Assembly: GCA_016271365.2 (NCBI GenBank) | Contig: CM057449.1 | Location: forward strand, 1,564,900,501-1,564,964,500 | Direction: 5' to 3' | DNA from: Neoceratodus forsteri | Lineage: Eukaryota > Chordata > Ceratodontiformes > Ceratodontidae | Length of the DNA: 64,000 bases | Shown: in pieces, positions 33,875 to 45,550 of the stretch | Numbering within the stretch: position 1 is the first letter of the stretch | Layout of the letters: each line of letters opens with the position of its first letter | The notes under the pieces: model-generated | The model's database searches: none | Told to the model about the DNA's origin: nothing | What the model saw: only the letters and a program-made list of their open reading frames with translations | Program-made: the position numbers and the translations under genes

Positions 33875-35830
33875 TCTCTTGTACCAGCATATATCCCAGC
33901 AACACCAGTGAGCTTCCTCCAGTACTCTATGGTACCCTAATTGGAGTCTTCTTCGTCTGCTGTGATGGTGAGTGTCTTAAACAGTGAGCCAGCATACATA
34001 GAGTACTAATGTCAGCTTCCCTTCACAGATACATCAGAGCAGTACTGAAGGCTGTTGGTGCACCCAGACTAAAATTGTCTGTTTCTGTCTGTTTGTGTCA
34101 CCTTGTCCTGCAGGTATAACCATTGACAGCGGCTGCCCCAGCCAGCCTCCTCCAGCAACAAGGCCTCCTCCAGCACCAGGGTATGCCCGAGGCCCTGTTC
34201 CTCTGCTGCTATGCTGAGTATCTCACATACTCAGCTAGCACACATAGGGTACTAATGTCCGCTTTCCTCCACAGATATATAAGGGCAGTACTGAAGGTTG
34301 TTGGTGCACCCAGACTAAAACTGTCTCTTCCTGTCCATTTGTGTCTCCTTGTCCTGCAGGTATAACCATTGACAGAGGCTGCACCAGCCAGCCTCCTCCA
34401 GCACCAGGGTATACCGGAGGCCTTATTCCTCTGCTGCCATGGTAAGTATCTCACACATTCAGCTAGCACACACAAGTTACTAATGTCCACTTCCCTTCGC
34501 AGATATGTCCTGGCAATACTCCAGGCAGTTGGTGCACCCACACTAAAGTGTCTTTTCCTGACACCTTGGGCCCAAATTCTGAAAGGGTTATGTCTGATGC
34601 AAGGCACTTGTGTCAAACAGCAATGACGCAAGTTGCACCTTACGTCATTGTTTCTGGCATTCCCTATTCCGGTACGTGGTTCGCATCGGAAGCCACTGAC
34701 TAAAGGGGTTATTCAGCCCACCTTTACACCTGCATCTGAGTATGGCAGGTCACAAAGGGGTTTGTGCCACAGCAGAGCTACAACATCCGCTGATTTATAA
34801 TTCTAAAAGCCCCACAGTGGTGCTAGGAAGGGGGTCACATTAGACCAACTGGGAGGTGGTCTAAACCCCTTGTTGCAATACCCCTTAAGGTGGGGAGCTG
34901 GTGGAGGGCTCCATATGTGGGGTCCAGGGCTCAGTAGGTTCGGGGTGTACTTCAGAGGTTTTGCAGAGCAAGTGTATATGCCGGCCGGGGGGGTGATTGG
35001 GAACCTGGTGGGGAGGACAGTGTTATGGCACTGAATATACCGGTAGGTGGCTAGCACTGGCAAGGGCACCCCCACAGGGTGCCTGATCATCCCACGGCCC
35101 CTAGCATACACACAAACTCCCCAGCACCCTATGGTACCCCCCTGTGCCTCATCTGTCCCAGGGGTACTCCGGGCATTGAGGTCCATCTTGCACCTGTTGG
35201 GATGGGGTGGGCGGATCCATCCATCAGGTCCCGCAGGTGCACCTAGCATTTGGCACTATCCTGCCATTGTGGCAGTTCCCGGGTGTTATGGCGCAGGGAC
35301 CCCCGATGTTTCAGAATCAGGCGAATGGTCCCTGAAGCACCAGGAGTGTGCCACAGCCATAGATTGCCAGAACTTTGCGGTGATCTAAGGGCTCTTTTGG
35401 AATCAGGCCTCTTGTGTGTCTATGTCCTGCAGGTATATCCATAGCCAGTGGCTCACCATCACCAAGCCTCCTCCAACCCAGGACTACTTCAGCATCAAAA
35501 CCTCCTCCTCTAGCATGAAAGCCTCCTCCTCCTCCAGCACTGAAAATCCTGGCCTCTTGTTCCTGCGAAGCTCCCAGCAGAGGCAGACAGCCAGCACTGA
35601 ACTTAAAGCTTCCTCAAGCACTGGCATGTAATTGGAAGGAAGCCACTATTTGTCAACCTGTGATAGTGAGTGTGACAACCAATAACAGACCCAGCTGTCC
35701 AGCACATACGTTATTAACCCTCCACAGGACATCAGGCTGTTAGTGCACCCTGTCTAAAACAAATGTTTTTCTATCCCATTGTGTCTCCATGTCCTGTAGG
35801 TTTTATCAACTGTAGACAAAAGGATGAATC
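33875..35830 (+). repeat. exon/intron-like tandem repeat, about four units
   Basis: Units of about 230-250 bp each contain a GTGAGT/GTAAGT-like site (33968, 34442, 35666; degenerate at 34214), a block with GTTGGTGCACCCA, and a pyrimidine tract ending CCTGCAG or CCTGTAG (34113, 34359, 35432, 35799). An 82-233 bp stretch follows, starting GTATAACCATTGACAG in two units, rich in CCTCCTCCAGCA. The layout looks like one short exon plus intron duplicated in tandem. I find no protein homology, and the exon-like pieces are not all multiples of three. The MITE at 34568-35410 interrupts the third intron-like part. Confidence 0.55.
34568..35410. mobile_element. MITE with Harbinger-like ends
   Basis: The left end is GGGCCCAAATTCTGAAAGGG and the right end is AGGGCTCTTTTGGAATCAGGCC. 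These are imperfect inverted repeats of about 20 bp. CTT lies on both sides (34565-34567 and 35411-35413), a possible 3-bp target duplication as in PIF/Harbinger. Removing it restores the spacing of the surrounding tandem repeat. It is 843 bp with no transposase frame, so it is non-autonomous. Confidence 0.55.
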
Positions 35831-35944
35831 TGCTGCTCACACATGGCCTGTCTTTGAAACTACAGCACGGAAAGAAAAATGAGTGACTCATACTCCAAAA
35901 GCAACATGAACCGGCCTACTGATGCTGGCTGGAGGTCTGACTGT

Positions 35945-36080
35945 TGTTTTCATATGGCCTTGCCCTGTTGGCGCATCAGGATGGACTGATCCAAAGTGAT
36001 GTTGTTGTCGAGCTGTATGTATTTGTCAAATTTGCAGTCTTGGAGCCCCATGACAATCTGGTTCTGGAGCAAGGCACACT
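35945..36080 (-). pseudogene. Gypsy-type gag fragment
   Basis: The minus strand reads ALLQNQIVMGLQDCKFDKY followed by IQLDNNITLDQSILMRQQGK. This resembles the R/Q-D/N-x-IVxGIxD...LTLDxAI...RQ block found near the end of many Ty3/Gypsy gag proteins. It is short, with a stop just after. No LTR was found nearby. Confidence 0.45.
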
Positions 36081-36109
36081 CACCTGCCTGTATCGAGAAC
36101 AGTCTTACA

Positions 36110-37490
36110 CATTTTTTTTCCTAATTCACAAGTAGCATTTTATTATTATCAATTACAATAAAATAAAATAAAATGTTCAGGATAGCTCTTGATATAGCCA
36201 GTCAAAACAAACAGAAGTCCTTTATCTTAGAGTCTCTTTAAAATATCCAGCTCTTTTCTAGCTCTAAATAAAATATTGCTCTCTTTTTATGTTTTCCCCA
36301 GGCAATTAAGTTTTGCATCCTGTTCTTGTAAATTACACCATCAGAGTTCCACAAAATGTATTAAGACTTTGTCACTTTCTTTCCTGTGACTACCCTGAAG
36401 AGGGTATCCTGTGATGAGGCCGTCCGCTACTGAGCGCTTTCAAAAAGGGTGACTCAATAACAGTGCCTGTTCACAGGGCTACTGGACAGGGAGGGCAAAT
36501 ACGAATATAGCGACATTCTGTTGCTAAATGTACATGCACTTGGGGGGGGAGCGAGCACACCGTGCGATGGGCAGAAGGCGAGGAAGGGTTTGTGAGGTGT
36601 AGTGCAGTGGTGAGCTACTGAGCTGGCCATGAGGCATGGTGGGTTCTTGGCAGGCTAAGGTTGGGAGGGTGCCAGGTTCAATTCTGGACATGTCAGTATT
36701 TTTGCGACGCGGTGCGGGATTTCTCTTTATTTTTGTTTTAACCCACCGCCAACATGCTCCCCCCTGGAGATGAGAATCCTTTAGTGGGGGGTGTGGGGGA
36801 GGGGGGGTGCAGCCTCCTGCATAAACAAATAAATCTATGTCTTTGGCGCCCTTATGCTCTGTGCCACGAGTGTACATCACTGACATTGATTTTCGACAAT
36901 GTACACTCACCCTAACAGCAATCGCCTTTCTGCGACCGCCGTTATCACATAGCACCCCTGAAGAGTACATTAGTGTTCTTAACAGGTGCAATCAATTAAG
37001 ACATCCTGTCCCAGGGCTAGTATCCTGTTAATAATTCTGCAAAGAAGCTTGTGGATGTCAAAATACAGCTCAAGGTTAACCCCTGTATTACAGATTGTCA
37101 TGAAAAAAACAAAAAAACAAATAGCTGTCTGTAATCATTTCAACAATGCAGTTGTATACATTTTGGATCTCAGTTTCACATAAAGATTCACATTTCTTAA
37201 CTACAGAGAAGCAAGAGGCGAAAGAAAGAATAGAAACAGCAAGTGAAAGGAGGGAGAAAATGGGGGACGGGAAATTGTGGGACCATTGGAATGGCCAGTT
37301 CCTAGATGCCACAAAGAAATGTGATTGCGCAATCATACAGGCAAGAGACGGACAAGTGGCAGAATAGGAGAGGAGAAAAACAGATCCTTGCCTTTAACTC
37401 TTTTAGCATATCAAATGGAACAAGGTCTTACCCAACCCTGTCAGAGAGTTCTTTACTAATAGGGACACAGAATGTTAATAAATTAGTGCT
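36110..37490. other. unassigned stretch
   Basis: I see no coding homology. Local features: a 10-bp inverted repeat (GAGTGTACAT and ATGTACACTC) near 36870-36908, and a GGTTCAATTC string near 36681 that resembles a pol III B box. Open frames here are short and carry no motif. Confidence 0.3.
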
Positions 37491-37499
37491 GCATGGCCT

Positions 37500-38075
37500 A
37501 CCAGATGTGAAACTGTTGGAGTCGGTCTCTAACACCCTTAGTTACACAGTCCTCTTCAAGTTTAGTTTTTATGTTTGTTTCTGTAATCTTACATAGAACT
37601 GATGTTAGCTTATTGGCTGAATATTACTGGGTAGCTACAATATTTTTCCCCTTTTTAGAAAATTGGGATTAAAGTTGCAGTCTTCCAGTCCCTCAGGATG
37701 CCACCTGTGTTTACAGGTTTGTTATATACAGTATATGTGATGTAGAATAGGTGTTAATTCTACTGCCAGTTCCTTCATTGACCTTGGGTTTATATTATAG
37801 AGACCTGTAGCTTTACCAGGATGTAGTTTCCTAATATTAGCTATGATCTCTTACTTCATTATTGGTGTAATATTTTCCTCAGTATGCTGGGTACTTGGGA
37901 TAAATATATTGGGTATCGGGTTGATACACAGCACAGAAATGTTTGTTGAGTTCTTCGCTCTCTTTATCTCCCATTATTGTAGCATTATTATTTTTTAGAG
38001 GCCCAATGTTGTTTTTGAAGTTTCCTAGAATTAATGTAACTATATAACGTGTTAGACTTCTCTTAGCTGTTCTGA
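37500..38075 (-). pseudogene. CR1-like LINE RT fragment
   Basis: The minus strand reads IRKLHPGKATG followed by INPRSMKELAVELT, equivalent to the CR1 block with GKAxGPDGIxPRxLKELA. It is followed by GILRDWKTATLIPIF-like sequence and, in another frame, NKLTSVLCKITETNIKTKL, equivalent to the YRPVSLTSVLCKIMEKII block. It covers only the first RT motifs and is heavily mutated. Confidence 0.65.
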
Positions 38076-38145
38076 TTTAAATGTATTAAATATTGTGCTC
38101 CTTGTTTGGGCAGGAGCATCACTGATTGTGTGGGACTTAAGAGGG

Positions 38146-38250
38146 TGGTAGTGACCCACAATACAGTGGTTCCCGGGGGGGGGTATTGTTACTGGATGGT
38201 AGTGACCCACAATACAGTGGTTCCCGGTGGAGGGTATTGTTACTGGATGG
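38146..38250. repeat. 51-bp tandem duplication
   Basis: The string GTGACCCACAATACAGTGGT occurs at 38151 and 38202, and each copy is followed by GGGTATTGTTACTGGATGG. Only two or three bases differ, so the duplication is recent. Confidence 0.9.
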
Positions 38251-40978
38251 GAGTGCTTAAGGTGTCTTGCAACTGTTTAACCACCTCTTTATTTCCAGTT
38301 TACAGGCCTATGTTACACAATAAAAGCACTGTTTATTTATTGAATTGTACTTCTGTGTATGTGCACCCATTTTGTGTAACCTGATTGAATTGCCCACTGG
38401 CAAAGGTAACAACTGTCCCATTGGTCCGTAGGTGGGGGGTCTAGTCCAGTGTAGTGAAGTGAGCATGTACTGCATCCCAGAGGGTGGCATTATGCACAAC
38501 ATCTACCCACTAATTGTCTCTGGGTGGAGGTGCCCTGTACAGTCACCAGGCAGCGGTGTGAACCTGGGGGTCACACAGGTGCTTAATGTTCCCTGGACGA
38601 CATTGTACTTTGTCCTTTTCAAGTCTGTCAGTGTCATCAATAAGGATGTTGTCCACCTTCTCTCCCAGTCAGTTGATCAGCGTTTATCTAATTCTCTGCT
38701 GTGGACTCTGCTAGACTACTTGCTTGATGAAACCTTTCAAAGTGACTGAGCCATTCTGGAAAGTAATTTGGGCTGGTGAAATCAAAAGATTCCTGTGGCT
38801 GGATCTGATAAGTCACTATTGTTGCTGTACTGCTTAGTCACAAACTTACTTAAATACGGTCACTTACAGCTGTATTGTACACCTTAGCAAAATTGGTAAC
38901 TGTCTCTTTAAATGTGTAGTTCCCTATACACTCTCATTTTGCAAGTCTGCTTTAATTTTAAACATTTTCAGGAGGCTTTCTTTTTAACATTAACACTGAT
39001 GGGGGACGATTGAGACTGCAGGAGCATAAAGTGCAGTAATTAAAAAAAACTGAAACTCAAGGTTAGTCTTTAGTTGTCCCCCTAGAATTCTATGTTATGC
39101 AGTGCTCACTTAGCCTCCAAGTCCCAGTTTCATTCTCATTCTCTCTCTCTCCCTCTCTCTCTATCTCTCTCCTCTCTCTCTCTCTCTTTCTAAAAAAACA
39201 CCTGCCTTCGTTGCATGTCCAACTCATGATTGACTACTGGGAGGGAGAAACTGAGGCAAGTTTACCACACTCTCCCCACAACAGCTTGGAGGTAAAGTAC
39301 TAATGGTGAAGTCTTACTTGGCACTGGGGCTTCAGTTATGCTCCTGTGAAGTTTGCAAGATCATGTTTCTGTCCCCTGCTCCTCTCTCACACTTATAACA
39401 TGTCTCTCTGCTATTGCATTTTGCTCCAGTGCTGCTTCTGCTGCTTCTGGTCTAAGTGTCTGGCTGGTGCACTGGATTTTACTCAGCCTCTCTTTCGATG
39501 ACCACCTGCTACCCTGCTCATGGACTCAGGGGTTCAGAACTAATAAAACTCCTGCAACACGCTCCCGCAGGCACTTCTGACTCCCCCACGACAGCCTACT
39601 CAATGAAGAGCTCTAAAATACAGATCAGGGATGATTTTGTTTACTTCTGACACCATGTAGTGTGCAGTTAGGGACCACACTGCACACAGGCTGAAGGTAA
39701 AATGGAAACTACTTTAACAGGAAGTTTCTCTTGATAACTCCTCCCTGAGGTCACACAGCAAATTAGCTACTGTACAGTGTCACCTACCACCACACTTCCC
39801 AGAAGTCCCTGTGGGGTCCGAAAACTTCTGGCTACATGGAGCAGCCAGATTTAATTACATTTATGTGCTCTGTGTTGCTGCCAGTAGCATCTTGCCCATA
39901 GGGAATGGGTGCCCCCCCATAAATACAGCAGGTAAGATAAATACGAGGATATCACTGAATTTTTTTCAATATTTTAAAAATCCAAACAACAAGGTGTGAT
40001 TCTTATTGTCTTTGGGGGGGTTATTGCTCTGTATATGGTAACTGATGCATCTTTCATCTCAATGTTTTGAACATCTGGGTGAGGCTGCCATTTTTTTCCC
40101 CACCACTGCTCTGCCCCAGGGAGTTGGGAGTGGGACTATTGAAAGGAAAGAAGGAACGAGAAGGCAGTGTGTGAACCATCCATATGTGCATAGGTGTGCA
40201 GCACAGTAGGGCTTAAAATCTGCAAAAAATGTATACATTTAAACAAACATCAAGCCATGGTCGAGATGGGTAGGAACCTACAACATTGTGTGGCAGAGCC
40301 TCAGCCTGGACAGGAGGATACTAGATAGTTGCAGCTGCGTGGTGAAAACAAATATGGATGTATTCGGAGCTGCAAAAGGCTGCAACTGCCAACTGCATTT
40401 CACTTACAAAAAAAAAGTATTCCAGCTGAATAAAAAGTCTTTCAGCTGAATAAGTACAACTGCAACAAAGCTAGCTACTCCTGACCCGAACTCCTCCGCT
40501 GAAGAAAGCCAGATCCTCAGAGGATCCTCTTGTTCCAGGCTGCAGAGAGCCAAAAGCCAAGAGTTTGTGTGGTGCCAGGCTGAAAAGAGCCAATAGATCT
40601 TGGTGACAGAGCCCCCTGCAACATGTCCGGCTGAGGCTGAGCAGAGATAAGAAGGGCAGTGAGAAGCGGTGCCGTAAAGTTCTGGAAAGTAATAGGACCA
40701 GGGATATCCAGAGTGCCTCATCCCCCCACCCCATCATCTCCACCACTGAAATTTGGGTTTGCGTGATGCCTCTGGTTGCTGCCTTTTGTGCAACACCTGC
40801 CGCCATCAGTATGCCTCAATGGGCTTTATTCTGCCATGCCCCAACCCCACTGTCTGCCATGGGGCTAGGAATGGTGCTGTAGTGGCGTGTACACTACCCA
40901 ATTTTAGATTGAAACTCCATCTCCATTAACAGTAGGCTGTGCATGCACAGTGAGAAAATGGTGCTTCAGCACTCACCA
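38251..40978. other. unassigned stretch with CT microsatellite
   Basis: Open frames of about 105 codons occur at 38432-38749 (plus) and 40471-40806 (minus), without recognisable motifs. Low-complexity (CT)n lies at about 39139-39189. An AATAAA is present at 39542 and a short inverted GTGTGCAGT...CACTGCACAC at about 39662-39687. No host gene can be supported. Confidence 0.3.
39139..39189. repeat. (CT)n microsatellite
   Basis: A CT-dinucleotide run with a few interruptions (CCCT, CTAT, TCCT). Confidence 0.9.
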
Positions 40979-41330
40979 TGTTTACATGCAGTTTTTGTTA
41001 TCTGGGAAATGAATTTTTTAAGTGTATTTGGGTGTATCCCAGTAACAAAACCTGCAGGTAAACGTGCAAGTTATCTGGAAACCAATGTTATCCAGCAAAT
41101 GCGTTATCAGGATAAGGTATCTGGTAATGCTGTAGTTACTGACTGTGTGTATCACCATATTTAAATACGCCAGTTGGCCAGTAAACACAGTGATACTGGG
41201 ATACCCTATCCGGGTAATGCATTCACTGGATAACATTGGTCTCCAGGAAACAGTCATGTTTACAAGTAGTTTTTTCAGGATACACCCAAATACATTTCTG
41301 TTTCCCATCAACAATAACTGCATGTAAACA
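40979..41330. mobile_element. foldback element with long inverted repeats
   Basis: The left arm TGTTTACATGCAGTTTTTGT...GTATTTGGGTGTATCC...ACCAATGTTATCCAG is matched in reverse by the right arm CTGGATAACATTGGT...GGATACACCCAAATAC...ACAATAACTGCATGTAAACA. The arms are about 130-150 bp and imperfect, with a short middle part. The whole unit can form one large hairpin. There is no coding capacity and no clear target duplication. Confidence 0.75.
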
Positions 41331-41934
41331 CGATGATTGAAGGCTGCTCCTCCGTTCCCAGCCCCACTGCCTGCTACGGGTTCTGACAGTGGCTGCACAC
41401 CCAATGGCACCTCCTTTTCCAGCATCAGCCCAGCAGCAAAGTCCTAATACCACTGACCCAGGAACACTGTGGGCAGACCTGGCATGAAGCCAGTGCTTGA
41501 CTCCCACCTTGGACTCCTGATGCCCTGCTCATCCATGCTCTGCTACATTTCTGAAGGGTGAGCATGGGCCTGCCAGTGGCTGGAGCAATTGCTGAGGCCC
41601 AAGAGCCAAACAGTATCCCCGCTATAAGGGAGACTTACAAGTACTTGGTTGTCCTAATTTGGAACCAGGACCCTTCTTTTAATGCACCCTCTGTCACTTT
41701 CTTAACTGCATCTGCCCTGGTGGCTTAAATCTTTCCATCCCAATCCTACTACCTGCCCTGGGGTCGGGGCTGGCCAAGTTGCAAGAACTTAACTGTACAC
41801 TGCCTGTTCTGTCATTGGGGGATATGGTTGGCAAGTGTAGTGGGGCCAGATATGGTCCCTCCTGCTCACTGCGTGGTCCATTATAGCATTCAATGAAGAA
41901 AGATGTCAGAGGTGTAGAAACTCTTATATCGACT
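41331..41934. other. unassigned stretch
   Basis: Short related strings (CCCCACTGCCTGC near 41363, CCCAATCCTACTACCTGCC near 41739, CCCAACCCCACTGTCTGCC near 40840) suggest diverged repeat units around the foldback element. Nothing coding is visible. Confidence 0.3.
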
Positions 41935-42289
41935 TCCGGTGACATCGCCACAGTGCATGGCTGCCTGAGAGAAGAGCTCCAGCCCCCGATTTAACCAAAA
42001 AGCCTCTTTTAACTATCAAAAAGAGCATTAATCACTCTATTCAGCATAGATTTGTGGCGTTAAAATGGTGAGGAATAAAGGTGGGAGGAATCAGTATGTT
42101 GACCTACTGGTGAAGGGCGAGAACTCTATGGCAGATAACTCTGACTCAGCGGCTTCTGAAATCCTAAGCGGCCCAAACATGCAGAAAGCTGCAACCTCCC
42201 AGCCACTGAAGAAACAACTGGAACACAAGATGGAGTTAGTTAATCCTGTGGAGTTACAAGCATTCCAGGTGGAATTTACCTCCTTTAAA
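41935..42289 (+). mobile_element. possible 5' end of an L1-like LINE
   Basis: CTTCCGGTGACATC followed by ATGGCTGCCTGAGAGAAGAGCTCC resembles the 5' leader of L1-type elements. A frame then opens at 42065 (MVRNKGGRNQYVDLLVKGEN), basic at the start and turning Gln/Glu-rich, as in L1 ORF1 N-termini. It stops at the edge of the hAT element. Weak evidence. Confidence 0.35.
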
Positions 42290-43450
42290 ACTAGGGATGG
42301 GTGAACCGTTTTTTTGAAAATATGAACTGACCTGAACATGCTGAAGTGTTCAGAAACGAATGGCTTCCAAACACGTTTGGCTGTTCGGATTGGTTCTGAT
42401 GGCTCCTATTGCCAGAACTGCAGTGCAAGAAGCATCAGAGCAGGAGGAACCCACAGAAGGGACCAGAGAGAAGATTTTTGTCCCCCATTGGATAGCCGAG
42501 CTGTCCATCTCTCTAAGGTGGCATCTGATTGGGTTGCTGCTCTAGCAACCCTCGTGGTCCACCTTAGAGCTATGCAGAGGAATCAGAAGGCCAGAGAAGG
42601 AGCAGCAGCTTCTCTTGGCTGCTCCTTGAATTGCAGATTGCCGAATTGATTGTTTTCTTCTGTGCTTGTACTACTTGTGAGGTGTTTTGCCCCTTGGGCA
42701 AGCAAAGAAGTCCACTGCTATGTCTGCCACCCCAAAAAAAAAACAAATGCAGATTTTTTTTTTTAACTAAAAGAAGAACTTAAGGGAGGAAGCGACTGGG
42801 AACGTGGGGAAGTTGGAGGTGGGGAGTCGGGGACTTGGGAAGGGATTGCCAGCAAGGACTGGGTGTAGGACTCAGGAGAGAGTTGGGGATTGGGGTGGGG
42901 ACTGGGGAGTATAATGTATGGGAGAGGAGACCTGGACAGGGGATCTTCATGAATATGAACACTGAATGATAAGCTAGGATGCAACTTGGAGAGAGAGAGA
43001 GAAACTGAGGGCAACTTGAGAGAATTAGAGCGCTCTGTGTATAAAATCTGCCAGCCAGTCATCAGTGCACTACTGCCACTTCTTGCATACTGCCTGTGTG
43101 ATCCCCCTCCTGTGTCAGAGAGGTTTAGGCCAGGCAGGGTTCCCCAGAACCTCTGTGGGTATACTAGCAGCAGTGCCTGCAGCATTGCCCTTAGCATAGG
43201 TGGTATGTGAAATAAATTCTGTGTGTGAAATAAATTCTGCCACATAATCGTCAGTGCACCAGTGTCACTTCTTGCATACTGTCTGTGTGAGCCCCATCCC
43301 CCCAAGAAGTCAGTCATTTGTCATCGTCCTCCCTGTGCTCGCTCAGTGGGGTATAAGCTTTGGCTTAGTGGGCAGGGAATTCTGTCACATCATGTGGAAT
43401 AAAGAAAGAAAAATAACCACTTTTTGACCCTGAACAAGTGACAGACTGGC
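42290..43450 (+). mobile_element. hAT element 5' end and leader
   Basis: CTAGGGATGGGTGAACCG at about 42291 is the kind of tip seen on many vertebrate hAT elements (TAGGGATGGGCGAA-like). About 1.15 kb of noncoding leader follows before the first ORF. The matching right tip was not found in the window, so the end call is provisional. Confidence 0.45.
43037..43300. repeat. 189-bp direct repeat in hAT leader
   Basis: TCAGTGCAC and CACTTCTTGCATACTG recur at about 43062/43251 and 43076/43265. Between them is a TGTGTGAAATAAATTCTG duplication. Confidence 0.7.
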
Positions 43451-43453
43451 ATT

Positions 43454-44957
43454 ATGAGTATTTCAGAAAATAGTAAACCAAAAGCCAGGAGCAAAGGAAG
43501 TAATAAACATAAAAAAAGTTTATTCAAAAGCCCAGAAAGAAGTGGTCTAAAAAGTAAAGTACAACAACAACAAGCACCACAGTCTGTTGAAGGGTCTGAA
43601 CTAAAAGCCTACTTTTATCCATGTGCAGGCTAACTCTCAAAATACTGAAAACCCAGCAAGGGTTGGTGGACTGTCTATGTCAGAAGGGCTCAGTAGTACA
43701 GCCAACAAAGTGTCGAAAGACAGTGGCAATAGCAAGCCATCTGAGGGAAAAAAGTGCATAAACAAAGAGTATTCCAATTGTACATAAAGTTAAAGCACTT
43801 ACAGGTACAACTTGCAGTGGAGTGGCTCGATTTGCTACACATGCATATCGAATAACTCAGTCTGTGACTGCAAATGTTAGCTCTGCTGAGTCTGATAATG
43901 ATGATGGTGATGACCATGGTCGTGGTGAGACTGATGATGATGAGCTTGTGAGTTTATCTTTAGTTATGTTGCATTCTGGTTCTGACAGTGACACTGTGGA
44001 TAAAAGTAATGACAGTAGTAGAGTGTCAAAAGGGAAGAAGAAAAACTCAAAGGCACAAGCCACACAAAGTGAACCAAAGTCTGACAGTAGAGATGATGAT
44101 GATGGCGATGGTGCTGCAGAGGATTCTATGATTGTCTCACCTTATGAACCTGAATCCTGAACTGATATGTGTTCCTCATGTAAACCCAGCCACTCGACTC
44201 CTAGTCCTACTGATCTTGTTACTAGACATAGACAGTCCAGCTTTACTGTCTGGAATCATTTTTAAGTAAACCCCAAGGATGCTTGCTAAGCTATATGTGT
44301 GCATTGCAACAGATGTGTTAGTAGGGGAAAAAATAAAGGTCATCTTAGAACCACAAATTCACCCTATCATTGTATATGGTTCAAAAAACAGTCTAACATT
44401 GGTGGCTGGAAATCTAGCAGGGCTGTCAGTGGACAGGAATATTCAGCTGAAACAGTGGGAGAAGAGCACCAGGCAAGATCCAAAAGTCCACTTTCACCTC
44501 ATGGTCATGGTCACAATAATTCTGTAAGGTCCTCTGTTTAACCAGGCATAGCACGTAGTCGTACAACACTCCCAGTAAATGTAACTTTACCCCCCCCCCC
44601 CGATGAGGCAGGTGAAGTTAAAATAAGTTTTTGAGAGAAAGTCTAAATAGTCACAAAACCATCCCATAGCAGTGGCAATAAATCGTTAAATAGCAGAAAT
44701 GATTGTACTTGATTTGCAGCCATACTCTATTGTGGAAGATATGGATTTCAGAAGGCTTATAGAATACTTAGAGACATGGTATTTAATGCCAAGTAGAAAA
44801 TACTTCTCAGTAACTACTGTGCCCAGGATGTATGACAGCTTAGTATTTCAAGTAAGACATGCTCTCCGAGAGGCTGAGGACAAGGTAGTTCACTTCACTA
44901 CTGATATGTGAACCAGCAGCCAAACCATTGCCTACCTTTCTCTTACTGCACACTGTT
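43454..44957 (+). pseudogene. hAT transposase, BED finger and start of catalytic domain
   Basis: The N-terminal frame MSISENSKPKARSKGS breaks after YFYPCAG and continues in other frames through an acidic Ser/Asp-rich region (43822-44160). A BED-type zinc finger follows: FTVWNHF, CVHCNRCVSRGKNKGHLRTTNSPYH (44250-44370). The catalytic part begins MIVLDLQPYSIVEDMDFRRLI and reaches VVHFTTDM; the Trp expected next is a TGA stop. The first hAT Asp is in TTD. After YLSLTAH near 44957 the homology stops and resumes at 57130. Nearest relatives are ZBED1/ZBED4-like hAT transposases. Confidence 0.75.
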
Positions 44958-45546
44958 TCAGTTTTGTGGGCAACTTATCATCGTCCTCATATACTACTAG
45001 TCTGTCTGCTACCACTTCAACCAGTACAACTACCACCACTACTATCTCTCAGAGTGCCAAAAAACCCATCACATTTCAGAAAATGGCAGTTCTCCATATA
45101 TCTGCCTGGAAGATCTGGCGGGCTAAGTACTGCAGTGACTTTATTGCAAAAGACACCAGAAAGGAGACTCGAGACAGAAGTGCAAAAGACACCGGTAAGG
45201 AGAATCAAGAGAAGACTCCAACAATCCATAGCAGGGTACGCTGAAGGACTCCTCAATTCAATCTACTGCTGGTCAGACTTTTTGTTTACAGTATATATTT
45301 TCGGGCAGTGAGAGTGCCTGCAACTTCTATTAATTTTAAATAATTTCTGTTGTTCATTTTCAAAGTTCAGAGTGAGACATGAATTTTGATTCTGGGCTTT
45401 TTGGTTTCATTGCCCTGAAGAGGTGAGAGCTCTGACAGACTTTTATTAAAATATTTAAGAGAATTAGTGACTCTTGTTGACCCGTAAAAGACTCGCATAC
45501 TGCCATAAGTCTTTACTTTATTTTACACTTAATTTTATCTAGGTGT
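44958..45546. other. stretch between hAT halves, unassigned
   Basis: It contains a Thr/Ser-rich open frame (TSLSATTSTSTTTTTTIS) and two related strings (AAAAGACACCAGAAAGGAGA and AAAAGACACCGGTAAGGAGA, about 38 bp apart). It does not match the hAT family in the position where it lies, so it may be another insert. Confidence 0.3.
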
Positions 45547-45550
45547 TTAA

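Noticed and set aside
36600..36690. tRNA-derived SINE
   Set aside because: A GGTTCAATTC string is present, but the A-box match is weak and no cloverleaf can be formed.
36783..36808. G-run near 36.8 kb as a quadruplex regulatory site
   Set aside because: Only one purine-rich run without any gene nearby to regulate.
38432..38749. 105-codon open frame as a small gene
   Set aside because: No homology recognised, no start context or splice pattern; kept only as part of an unassigned stretch.
40404..40806. Minus-strand open frames of about 105-111 codons
   Set aside because: They overlap each other in different frames and show no motif.
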